From contig CABUAL010000144.1 of assembly GCA_902489515.1 (NCBI GenBank), forward strand, positions 1-5,192: a stretch of 5,192 bases of DNA. The letters run 5' to 3'. Origin of the DNA: an uncultured Collinsella sp. Its GTDB lineage: Bacteria; Actinomycetota; Coriobacteriia; Coriobacteriales; Coriobacteriaceae. Made by a program: the position numbers and the translations under genes. The first letter of the stretch is position 1; each line of letters opens with the position of its first letter. The notes beneath the pieces were generated by a model. That model searched no databases. It was not told the origin of the DNA and saw nothing but the letters and a program-made list of their open reading frames with translations. Shown here piece by piece: positions 1 to 5,165 of the stretch.

Positions 1-351
1 CTTCGCGACTTTTACCCGCCGCAGGTAAAGCTCTACTTTATTACGGGCGCCGACGCGATTATCGATATTGTGACCTGGCATGATGCCGAACGAATCGCTG
101 AGCTTGCTACCTTTATTGCGGCGACACGACCGGGCTTTGATATCGATACGGCGCGTGCCCGAATCAAAGAGTCGGGGCTGCCGTTCGACGTGCGCTATAT
201 TCAGATTCCGGCGCTGGCGATCAGCTCGACGAACATTCGTAAGCGAGTTGCCCGCGGCATGAGCGTGCGCTATCTTACGAGCGAGTCCGTGCTCGGCTAC
301 ATTCGCAAACGCAGGCTATATGCCGATTTGGGCCAAGAAGATTTTGAGTGA
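1..351 (+). CDS. nadD: Nicotinate-nucleotide adenylyltransferase, C-terminal part (5' end outside window)
   Basis: NadD transfers AMP from ATP to nicotinate mononucleotide to give deamido-NAD, a late cytosolic step of NAD synthesis. The frame is open from base 1, so 116 codons of the C-terminal part are present and the N-terminal nucleotide-binding part lies upstream. Visible family signatures are FITGADAI near the left edge, a W-H-D stretch followed by an FIAATRPG block, and the late SSTNIR motif (partial residues 75-80). That motif belongs to the ISSTxIR signature that binds the nucleotide in this family. The YL...V..YI...LY ending is typical of the NadD C-terminus. The stop is TGA at 349-351, and yqeK starts 12 bases later, matching the common nadD-yqeK-rsfS order. 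An internal GTG at 70 is not a real start because the homology continues upstream of it. Confidence 0.93.
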   Translation, partial: LRDFYPPQVKLYFITGADAIIDIVTWHDAERIAELATFIAATRPGFDIDTARARIKESGLPFDVRYIQIPALAISSTNIRKRVARGMSVRYLTSESVLGYIRKRRLYADLGQEDFE

Positions 352-363
352 TGGGGGTCTACG

Positions 364-972
364 TTGTCGGTAGAGGATCAGTTTGAGGGCGATGAGCGCG
401 CGCTGCTCAAGCGCATTCAAGAGCTGCTCGATGTTCGCATGAAGGATAAGCGCAAGCGCTATGTGCATTCGCTGGGTGTTGCCGAGACCGCACTTCATCT
501 GGCCGAGGTCTACGGCGTTGACCGCTTTGATGCCGCTGCCGCCGGACTGATCCATGACTGGGACAAAGTGCTCTCCGACGACGAGCTGGTCACGCGCGCT
601 CTGCATTACGGCATTAAGATTGCCGGCTCTCCTTCCGCCGCGACGCCGCTTTTGCATGGCCCTGTTGCCGCCTATGAACTTCCGCAGCTTTTTCCCGAGC
701 TGTCGCCGGCGGTCTTTCAGGCTGTCGACCGTCACACCGTGGGCGCTTGCGACATGACGCCGCTCGATATGGTGGTCTTTGTGGCTGATGCCATCGAACC
801 CAACCGCCACGGCGATTATGCCCATGCGCTGCGCAAGATGGTGGGGGAGTCGACGCTCGACGAGTTGTTCTTCTCCTGTTTTGCGCAGGGTTTGGTCTAT
901 GTGATTCAGTCCGGGCGCTATCTTTATCCCACGGCTATTTCGATTTACAACCATTACGCCCAGCTGCGCTAG
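364..972 (+). CDS. yqeK: HD-domain phosphohydrolase, YqeK family (Ap4A hydrolase)
   Basis: YqeK-family proteins are metal-dependent HD phosphohydrolases. Characterised members cleave diadenosine tetraphosphate symmetrically to two ADP. The 202-residue product has the expected metal-binding pattern: YVHSLGVAETA (His35), GLIHDWDK (His64-Asp65, the HD pair), LLHGP (His98), RHTVG (His124) and VADAIEPNR (Asp142), with the Y-x-HSLGVA and ADxIEPNR signatures of this subfamily. The start chosen is TTG at 364, because GGGGG at 353-357 lies six bases upstream. An ATG at 351 overlapping the nadD stop is in another frame. The gene follows nadD by 12 bases and precedes rsfS by 27, so the three are probably cotranscribed. 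Length is near the family norm (about 190-200). The specific substrate is taken from the family, not shown here. Confidence 0.9.
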   Translation: MSVEDQFEGDERALLKRIQELLDVRMKDKRKRYVHSLGVAETALHLAEVYGVDRFDAAAAGLIHDWDKVLSDDELVTRALHYGIKIAGSPSAATPLLHGPVAAYELPQLFPELSPAVFQAVDRHTVGACDMTPLDMVVFVADAIEPNRHGDYAHALRKMVGESTLDELFFSCFAQGLVYVIQSGRYLYPTAISIYNHYAQLR

Positions 973-999
973 CTCGGGCTGTCTAGAAAGAGGTATTCC

Positions 1000-1455
1000 A
1001 TGGCCGACGAGACCATGACCGACGAGCAGATTCTTGAAGGTGTGGAGCACAAGAGCTTCGTCGCCACGTCCGACCGCACTGCCGCCTCGCTGTCTGCGAG
1101 CGGTGTCGCCGCCGAGGATGTCGCCCGCGCCGCCGCGCAGGCCGCCTACGACAAGAAGGGCGAGGACGTTCAGGTGCTCGACCTGACCGAGCTTTCCGAT
1201 GTGTGCGACTACTTTGTGCTTGCCACCGGTGCCAACAACCGCCAGGTCGATTCAATTGTCGACGAGATCGAGGAGAAGGTCGCCGAGGCTTGCGGCGAGC
1301 ATCCGTTCTCCATCGAGGGCCGCGAGCAGAAGACTTGGATGCTCATGGACTACGGTTCGGTTGTCGTCCACGTCTTCACTCCCGAAGCCCGCGACTTCTA
1401 CCGCCTCGAGAAACTCTGGGGAGACGCCCCCCAGCTCCCCCTCAATCTCCTCTAG
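1000..1455 (+). CDS. rsfS: Ribosome silencing factor RsfS (Iojap/DUF143 family)
   Basis: RsfS binds ribosomal protein uL14 on the 50S subunit and blocks subunit joining when nutrients are scarce. The product has 151 residues. The Iojap/RsfS domain runs from about residue 42 to 144 and shows DLTELSDVCDYFVLATG (61-77), the following NNRQVDSI, GREQKTWMLMDYG (107-119), VVVHVF (121-126) and the R-x-FYRLEKLWGDAP ending. ATG at 1000 has an AGAGG ribosome site (989-993) six bases upstream; an in-frame ATG at 1015 is a weaker alternative. The first 40 or so residues, rich in Ala, Thr, Ser, Asp and Glu, precede the domain and are longer than in typical 110-130-residue homologues. The gene is last in the nadD-yqeK-rsfS run and is followed by a strong terminator. 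The G of its TAG stop is the first base of a REP-like repeat. Confidence 0.93.
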   Translation: MADETMTDEQILEGVEHKSFVATSDRTAASLSASGVAAEDVARAAAQAAYDKKGEDVQVLDLTELSDVCDYFVLATGANNRQVDSIVDEIEEKVAEACGEHPFSIEGREQKTWMLMDYGSVVVHVFTPEARDFYRLEKLWGDAPQLPLNLL

Positions 1456-1483
1456 TAGCTCATTTGAGACGGGGTTTAGCTAC
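1455..1483 (+). repeat. REP-like GTAG palindrome, copy 1 (29 bp)
   Basis: Short imperfect palindrome beginning GTAGCTCATTTGAGACGGGG and closing TTTAGCTAC, with a GTAGCT/AGCTAC stem of six pairs. It shares the GTAG foot, the GACGGGG core and the AGCTAC end with the copies at 1547, 2482 and 2570, but is four bases shorter in the T-rich part. Its first base is the last base of the rsfS stop codon. It sits between rsfS and the operon terminator, in the same orientation as the gene. Confidence 0.75.
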
Positions 1484-1496
1484 CCTCACGCATATC

Positions 1497-1539
1497 GCCG
1501 GGCAGGTGCGGTTTTCCGCACCTGCCCGGCTTTCTTTTT
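1497..1539 (+). terminator. Intrinsic terminator of the nadD-yqeK-rsfS operon
   Basis: Perfect 15-bp stem: GCCGGGCAGGTGCGG at 1497-1511 pairs with 1516-1530 around a TTTT loop, followed by the T-rich tract TTTCTTTTT at 1531-1539. This is a textbook rho-independent terminator on the + strand. It lies 41 bases after the rsfS stop and ends transcription before the transposase, so the transposase probably has its own promoter. Confidence 0.95.
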
Positions 1540-1546
1540 GCCCAAA

Positions 1547-1579
1547 GTAGCTAATTTGGGACGGGGCTTTTTTAGCTAC
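1547..1579 (+). repeat. REP-like GTAG palindrome, copy 2 (33 bp)
   Basis: The most symmetrical copy: GTAGCTAA at 1547-1554 pairs perfectly with TTAGCTAC at 1572-1579, an 8-bp stem around a loop containing GGGACGGGGCTTTT. It differs from copy 4 at only two positions (CT against TC at repeat positions 5-6). It lies about 100 bases upstream of the transposase start in the same orientation. An alternative fold is possible, because CCCAAA at 1541-1546 is complementary to TTTGGG at 1555-1560. Confidence 0.85.
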
Positions 1580-1666
1580 TACCTACCGTTCGCCGATAGA
1601 AGCGAGTTGCGGTTCATTGCGTGATATTTAGCTTTCCGACTCGGGTAACGTATTTGTTATCTGTAG

Positions 1667-1672
1667 AGGAGG
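1667..1672 (+). promoter_or_regulatory. Ribosome binding site deciding the transposase start
   Basis: AGGAGG within the purine run 1665-1674. Eight bases separate it from ATG 1681, a good distance, but only two from the in-frame ATG 1675. It therefore favours 1681 and rules out the GTG at 1621. Confidence 0.8.
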
Positions 1673-1680
1673 AGATGCGT

Positions 1681-2430
1681 ATGACTCGGACCGCGCGGGA
1701 AATCTCTGTTTACGGCTATTACCATGTCGTCCAAAAGGGCTGTGGTGGTCAGCTGATATTTGAGGATGCTGACGATCGACTCTATCTGATTCGACTGATA
1801 GCTTCGAAATGTCAGAAGTTCAAAGTGGATGTTATCGCATGGTGCCTTATGGATAATCACATTCACTTGTTGCTAGATGACGGGCATGCTCACCTGAGCG
1901 ATTGTATGCATTCGATTACGACGGCGTATGCCATGTATTTCAATTCTAAGACAGGCAGGAGAGGTCCTGTTTTCCAGGATCGATTTAAGAGTGTGCCGAT
2001 TCTCGATGATGATCAGCTGCTCAACTGCGTTCGTTACATTCACGATAACCCTGCGAAAGCCAGAATTGGCACTGCTTCGCTCTATCGCTGGAGCAGCTTT
2101 AGCGAGTATATGGGCTATCCGGGAATTTGTAAGACTGATTGCGTGCTCGGGTTGCTCGGGAATTCCCAGAGATTTTTTGCATTTAGCACCTCGGGCGAGC
2201 CCAATGGCTATTGCTTCCGTTATGGCGCTCATGTGAGTGATACTGACGCGCTTGAGTTTGCGCAGGCGTTGCTCAAACCATACGAGCCTCACTATCTCAA
2301 CGCTCTGCCCAAGGGCGTGCGTGATGACTGTATCCGTAAACTCAAAAGCGAGGGCTTTTCGATCAAGCAGATCGTGCGCCTCACGGGTATCGGCCATTGC
2401 ACGATTCAAAAAGTTAAAGTTGAAAAGTAG
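1681..2430 (+). CDS. REP-associated tyrosine transposase (RAYT), Y1/HUH superfamily
   Basis: A 249-residue member of the Y1 transposase superfamily (IS200/IS605 TnpA-like), which cuts and joins single-stranded DNA through a 5'-phosphotyrosine. The HUH metal motif is His60-Ile-His62 in MDNHIHLLL. The probable catalytic tyrosine is Tyr119 in CVRYIHDNP, with Asn123 four residues on, the position of the helper metal ligand in this superfamily. GPVFQDRFKS (95-104) and YIHDNPAKA are typical of RAYT proteins rather than classical IS200 TnpA (about 150 residues). The C-terminal segment (about 215-247; GFSIKQIVRLTGIGHCTIQK) looks like a helix-turn-helix. All catalytic residues are present, so the enzyme looks intact. 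Sampled lines are about 45-47% GC against about 65% in rsfS, suggesting foreign origin or relaxed codon use. No accessory TnpB is present. Related REP-like palindromes flank the gene, and its TAG stop lies inside copy 3. Confidence 0.9.
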   Translation: MTRTAREISVYGYYHVVQKGCGGQLIFEDADDRLYLIRLIASKCQKFKVDVIAWCLMDNHIHLLLDDGHAHLSDCMHSITTAYAMYFNSKTGRRGPVFQDRFKSVPILDDDQLLNCVRYIHDNPAKARIGTASLYRWSSFSEYMGYPGICKTDCVLGLLGNSQRFFAFSTSGEPNGYCFRYGAHVSDTDALEFAQALLKPYEPHYLNALPKGVRDDCIRKLKSEGFSIKQIVRLTGIGHCTIQKVKVEK

Positions 2431-2458
2431 CTCATTTTAGGCGGGATAATTTTGCTGC
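2427..2458 (+). repeat. Degenerate REP-like palindrome, copy 3
   Basis: Begins GTAGCTCATTTTAGGCGGGA and ends GCTGC. The first 11 bases (GTAGCTCATTT) equal those of copy 1, but the core and right foot have diverged; GTAGC can still pair with GCTGC through one G-T wobble. The TAG inside its GTAG foot is the transposase stop codon. The match is partial, so it could be a decayed copy or the native right-hand edge of the transposase unit. Confidence 0.5.
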
Positions 2459-2481
2459 GGCCGCCAAACCGGACATCCGGG

Positions 2482-2514
2482 GTAGTCAATTTGGGACGGG
2501 GCTTTTTTAGCTAC
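2482..2514 (+). repeat. REP-like GTAG palindrome, copy 4 (33 bp, left half of inverted pair)
   Basis: Starts GTAGTCAATTTGGGACGGGG, continues with CTTTTTT and closes AGCTAC. It is identical to the reverse complement of copy 5 except for one base in the T tract, and differs from copy 2 at two bases. The GTAG/CTAC feet pair. Just upstream, CCGGA-CA-TCCGG (2469-2480) is a small separate palindrome. Confidence 0.88.
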
Positions 2515-2569
2515 CCTTTGGCTGACGGTGAATGAATTAGGCCGAATGAATCTCAACCGATATATAGGT

Positions 2570-2602
2570 GTAGCTAAAATAGCCCCGTCCCAAATTGACT
2601 AC
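2570..2602 (-). repeat. REP-like GTAG palindrome, copy 5 (33 bp, inverted)
   Basis: Read on the minus strand it starts GTAGTCAATTTGGGACGGGG, then CTATTTTAGCTAC. That is 32 of 33 bases identical to copy 4 but in opposite orientation. It lies 45 bases beyond the dinB stop, in the sense direction of dinB. With copy 4 and the 55-bp spacer (2515-2569) it forms a long inverted repeat able to extrude as one near-perfect 33-bp stem. Confidence 0.88.
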
Positions 2603-2612
2603 CAATGCCGTG

Positions 2613-2641
2613 TTGGACGGAAGGCAGCAACCCCCGTCCAA
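2613..2641. other. Hairpin between copy 5 and the dinB stop
   Basis: An 8-bp perfect stem, TTGGACGG (2613-2620) with CCGTCCAA (2634-2641), around a 13-base loop. It lies 6 bases beyond the dinB stop and could slow polymerase or protect the dinB mRNA 3' end. There is no T tract after the stem in either reading direction (the A run follows on the + strand), so it is not a canonical terminator. The + strand contains CGGAAGGCAGCA, which resembles the SRP RNA tip. Confidence 0.5.
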
Positions 2642-2647
2642 AAAAGA

Positions 2648-3901
2648 CTAGTTATTGAAGCGGGATTGGCGGCCGAAGGATAGGGCGGTGTCGCCGAATT
2701 TGTCTCGGACGGCGTCGATGGCGACGGAGAGGTCGCGGCGGTCGCTGGATTGGGCTCCGCGGTCATCGATCTCGCAGAACAGGTCAGTCTGGATGCCGCC
2801 TTGGTGGTCGAAGTCGCTCATGCCGATGCCGGCTAAGCGAACATGCATGCCTTCTTGCCAGATGTTGTCGAGCAGTTCGAGTGCAACCGCCACGAAGATG
2901 TTCTCATCGTCGGTTGGATGAGGCAGCCGGCGCTGTGCCGTACGCCCGCTTCCATACGAATACTTGAGCTTGAGCGTTACCGTGGCACCCGTCAGCCCCT
3001 GACGGCGCAGACGGCGTCCCACCGACTCACCCAGCAGCGCAATCGCCGCCTCAATATCCCCACGCTCAGTCAAATCTTTCGCAAAGGTGCGTTCATTACT
3101 GACCGACTTGACCTCACGCTCCTCATCGAGACTCGTGACTTCGGAGATTTCGAGTCCCAGCGCACGCTGGCGCATGCGTTCGCCGTTGACGCCAAAAATA
3201 GAGGCCAAGGTGGATTCCGGTGCACGTGATAGCTCGCCGAGGGTGTAGATGCGCATGCGGCGCAGTCGCTCCTCGGCCGAGCGCCCGATGCCGCTCATGG
3301 CAGATACCGGCAGCGCGGCCAAAAAGCGCTGCTCGGTTCCGGGGCGCACGATGGTCAGCCCAAACGGCTTATCCCGCTCGCTTGCGATCTTTGCGACCGT
3401 CTTGTTGCAGCCCACGCCAATGGAGCAGGTCACTCCCAGCGCTGCCACGCGGTCGCTTATACGCCGCGCAACCAGCAGCGGGTCTTCGGGCGCAAAGCGA
3501 CCCGGTGTGATATCGATAAAGGCCTCGTCGATGGACACACGCTCCACGCGCGGTGTCTCATCGGCAAGGATCGCCATGACCTGCGCGCTCACCTCGCGGT
3601 AGCGATCAAAGTGTCCGTGCGTCCAAATGGCCTGCGGGCACAGGCGCCGCGCCTCGGCCGAGGCCATGGCAGAATGCACGCCAAAGCGACGCGCCTCATA
3701 CGAACACGTGGACACGACGCCGCGCGACTCGGCGTCTCCGCCCACGATGAGCGGCTTTCCGCGCCATTCGGGATGATCGAGCATCTCCACGCTCGCAAAA
3801 AATGCATCGAGGTCCATCAGGCCCACCGCCGGACCCGTCCAGGGCGGCGGCGTAACGCCCGCAGCATCCTCATAACCGTATGTATGTTCGCGTCTTTCCA
3901 T
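2648..3901 (-). CDS. dinB: DNA polymerase IV (Y-family, translesion)
   Basis: A Y-family error-prone polymerase that copies past DNA lesions, docking on the beta sliding clamp. The 417-residue product shows LMDLDAFFASVE (Asp30 catalytic, Phe35 at the steric-gate position), YEARRFGVHSAM (68-79, fingers), SIDEAFID (123-130; Asp125 and Glu126 complete the metal site), CSIGVGCNKTVAKIASERDKP (159 on), a helix-hairpin-helix region around MSGIGRSAEERL (202-213), a little-finger domain from about 265, and QTDLF (371-375), a good clamp-binding motif. It appears complete and active. The first 28 residues precede the conserved core and are not conserved in the family, so translation could instead begin at Met29. 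No clear Shine-Dalgarno precedes ATG 3901, though TATACT sits just upstream. The gene is divergent from rpsP and convergent with the transposase. No confident SOS box was seen. Confidence 0.95.
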   Translation of the reverse strand: MERREHTYGYEDAAGVTPPPWTGPAVGLMDLDAFFASVEMLDHPEWRGKPLIVGGDAESRGVVSTCSYEARRFGVHSAMASAEARRLCPQAIWTHGHFDRYREVSAQVMAILADETPRVERVSIDEAFIDITPGRFAPEDPLLVARRISDRVAALGVTCSIGVGCNKTVAKIASERDKPFGLTIVRPGTEQRFLAALPVSAMSGIGRSAEERLRRMRIYTLGELSRAPESTLASIFGVNGERMRQRALGLEISEVTSLDEEREVKSVSNERTFAKDLTERGDIEAAIALLGESVGRRLRRQGLTGATVTLKLKYSYGSGRTAQRRLPHPTDDENIFVAVALELLDNIWQEGMHVRLAGIGMSDFDHQGGIQTDLFCEIDDRGAQSSDRRDLSVAIDAVRDKFGDTALSFGRQSRFNN

Positions 3902-3907
3902 GTCATG

Positions 3908-3913
3908 AGTATA
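3908..3913 (-). promoter_or_regulatory. Candidate -10 box of dinB (possible leaderless start)
   Basis: TATACT on the minus strand lies six bases before ATG 3901, so transcription would begin at or next to the start codon. This agrees with the missing Shine-Dalgarno site. No good -35 box is visible at 16-18 bases upstream, so the call is tentative. Confidence 0.4.
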
Positions 3914-4017
3914 CCGCGCAGCTCATGTGGGGTGCGTGGATGCGCTTGCAAATCGCGAATTCTTGTCTAAGATATGGATTTGCCCTCGACTACACCGAAG
4001 AAGTTGGTCTCACGGAC

Positions 4018-4046
4018 TTCACCTGCCCGCGTCGATGGCGTATTAT
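4018..4046 (+). promoter_or_regulatory. Candidate sigma-70-type promoter of the rpsP operon
   Basis: TTCACC (4018-4023, four of six to TTGACA) and TATTAT (4041-4046, five of six to TATAAT) are separated by 17 bases. They would give a leader of about 50 bases before the rpsP TTG. The leader holds a small GCAGC/GCTGC hairpin (4069-4083) ahead of the ribosome site. A weaker second candidate, TTGCAA at 3946 with TAAGAT at 3968, lies upstream. The rest of the 3902-4102 gap shows no gene. Confidence 0.55.
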
Positions 4047-4089
4047 GTTCAACTGTTTGTTTGTAGTTGCAGCCTAAAGCTGCTTGGTT

Positions 4090-4096
4090 GGAGGAG
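4090..4096 (+). promoter_or_regulatory. Ribosome binding site deciding the rpsP start
   Basis: GGAGGAG six bases before TTG 4103. It fixes the start of S16 at MAVKIRL and excludes the in-frame TTG at 4067, which would place this site inside the coding region. Confidence 0.88.
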
Positions 4097-4102
4097 TTTC
4101 CT

Positions 4103-4444
4103 TTGGCAGTCAAGATTCGCCTTGCTCGTCACGGCGCTAAGAAGCGTCCGTACTACCGTGTCGTCGTCGCCGATTCCCGCGCCCCGCGTGACGGTCGTAT
4201 CATCGAGGAGGTTGGCCGCTACAACCCGATGACCGCCCCCAAGACCATCAACCTCGACCTCGAGAAGATCGCTGACTGGCAGTCCAAGGGCGCTCAGCTC
4301 ACCGACGCCGTCGCCGCTCTGGTCAAGGCCGCCAACGAGGGCGAGAAGACCGAGACCGTCGTCAAGAAGTCCAAGAAGCAGCTCGCCAAAGAGGCCGAGG
4401 CCGCTAAGGCTGCCGCTGAGGCCGCTGAGGGCGCCGAGGAGTAA
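4103..4444 (+). CDS. rpsP: 30S ribosomal protein S16 (bS16)
   Basis: bS16 binds 16S rRNA in the 5' and central domains and is needed for early 30S assembly. The 113-residue product opens [20 protein letters not shown] and continues [22 protein letters not shown], the unmistakable S16 core, ending around residue 80. The start is TTG (read as Met), supported by GGAGGAG six bases upstream and by the conserved AVKIRL N-terminus. Residues 82-113 form an extra tail of Lys, Ala and Glu, probably helical and flexible; such tails are common in actinobacterial S16. It is the first gene of rpsP-khpA-rimM, a classical order, with three bases between its stop and the next start. Confidence 0.97.
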   Translation: MAVKIRLARHGAKKRPYYRVVVADSRAPRDGRIIEEVGRYNPMTAPKTINLDLEKIADWQSKGAQLTDAVAALVKAANEGEKTETVVKKSKKQLAKEAEAAKAAAEAAEGAEE

Positions 4445-4447
4445 ATC

Positions 4448-4732
4448 GTGCCTGAGGTTGACGCTGCACAGCTCGAGGGTGAGGCAATGCTCTCAGATCG
4501 CATCGCCGATCTCGTCGAATATCTCGTTGTTCAGATCGTCGACGACCCGGATTCCCTGAGCCTTGAGGTCATCGATGGTGACGACGCCTCTACGATTGAG
4601 GTTTCGGTCGCCGAGGATGACGTCGCTAAGGTCATCGGCCGTCGTGGCCGTACCATCAAGGCCATTCGCACGCTCGCCCGTGCACTGGCCGCTCGCCTCG
4701 ACACTGCTGTCGAGGTAGAGGTTCTGGGCTAG
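4448..4732 (+). CDS. khpA: KH-domain RNA-binding protein, KhpA/YlqC type
   Basis: A small KH-domain protein of the family encoded between rpsP and rimM, which binds RNA, in some Gram-positives together with KhpB, and affects cell division and RNA stability. The 94-residue product has LVEYLVVQIVDDPDSLSLEV followed by the KH loop VIGRRGRTIKAIRTL, where GRRG (64-67) is the nucleic-acid-binding GxxG. GTG 4448 is chosen because GAGGAG (4436-4441) lies six bases upstream. The in-frame ATG 4487 has GAGGG at seven bases and would give an 81-residue protein, nearer the usual family length, so the first 13 residues are uncertain. It sits three bases after rpsP and four bases before rimM. Symbol assigned by family and context. 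Confidence 0.88.
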   Translation: MPEVDAAQLEGEAMLSDRIADLVEYLVVQIVDDPDSLSLEVIDGDDASTIEVSVAEDDVAKVIGRRGRTIKAIRTLARALAARLDTAVEVEVLG

Positions 4733-4736
4733 GACC

Positions 4737-5165
4737 TTGAGGTCCCAGTACAAAAACATCGCCCGTGTGGTCAAGCCGCACGGAAGGAAGGGGGAGGTCC
4801 TCGCGCAGCCGCTGCGGGGGCTTCCTTCTGTATTAGAGCCGGGTATGCGCGTCGCCCTGACGCCGCCGGCGCTCAAGCGCGACCGCTTTTGCACGGTCGT
4901 GTCCGTCACCGATACGGGCGATGGCGATCTGGTCTCGTTTGAGGGCATTGACGACTTGACGGCCGCCGAGGGCATCACGGGATGCTATGTGCTGGCAAAT
5001 CGTGACGACTTTGAGCTCGATTCGCTCGACGCTGCCTATACCGACCTGATGGGTCGCGAGGTGGTCGACGAGCGCTTCGGTTCGCTCGGCACGATCGTCG
5101 AGATTATGTCGACGCCCGCTAACGATGTTTGGGTTGTCGAGGGTGATCGGTACGGCGAGTTTTGA
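4737..5165 (+). CDS. rimM: Ribosome maturation factor RimM, early-closing frame
   Basis: RimM helps fold the 3' head domain of 16S rRNA and binds S19 during 30S assembly. The frame codes for 142 residues. The N-terminal RimM domain shows IARVVKPHGRKGEV (8-21) and FEGIDDLTAAEGITGCYV (68-85). The PRC-barrel begins at YTDLMGREVVDERFGSLG (101-118) and continues PANDVWVVEGDRYGEF. RimM is usually about 165-180 residues, and after the GDRYGE segment homologues continue with LIPVI-like strands. Here a TGA at 5163 stops it, so roughly the last 25-30 residues are missing. The next frame stays open from this point to the window edge (SFEQALGHMLR). TTG 4737 is the only start possible after the upstream in-frame stop; its ribosome site (AGGA, 4731-4734) is poorly spaced. 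A frameshift or real truncation cannot be told apart here. Confidence 0.85.
   Translation: MRSQYKNIARVVKPHGRKGEVLAQPLRGLPSVLEPGMRVALTPPALKRDRFCTVVSVTDTGDGDLVSFEGIDDLTAAEGITGCYVLANRDDFELDSLDAAYTDLMGREVVDERFGSLGTIVEIMSTPANDVWVVEGDRYGEF

Noticed and set aside
316..1050. Long minus-strand open frame (244 codons) opposite yqeK
   Set aside because: It overlaps yqeK, which has clear HD-domain motifs and a ribosome site; the antisense translation shows no recognisable family and arises from GC-rich codon bias.
1621..1680. GTG 1621 as the transposase start
   Set aside because: It would put the strong AGGAGG site inside the coding region, and the added 20 residues do not match the family; ATG 1681 has ideal spacing.
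1873..2409. Minus-strand open frame (178 codons) opposite the transposase
   Set aside because: The + strand has the HUH and Tyr motifs in frame; the antisense product is not recognisable.
2457..2464. GCGGCCGC palindrome after the transposase
   Set aside because: A single 8-base palindrome in GC-rich DNA is expected by chance and has no associated signal.
2530..2551. Direct repeat GAATGAAT (two copies 14 bases apart) in the spacer of the inverted pair
   Set aside because: Only eight bases and two copies; too short to exclude chance and without a supporting context.
1455..2602. CRISPR array
   Set aside because: The repeats are unevenly spaced, occur in both orientations, diverge in sequence, surround a transposase gene and have no cas genes nearby.
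2520..2665. Complete SRP RNA gene
   Set aside because: Only the tip motif resembles SRP RNA; the flanking arms do not pair, one side is a repeat copy and the other enters the dinB 3' end.
4493..4978. Minus-strand open frame (161 codons) opposite khpA and rimM
   Set aside because: Both + strand genes are confidently recognised; the antisense frame has no family signature.
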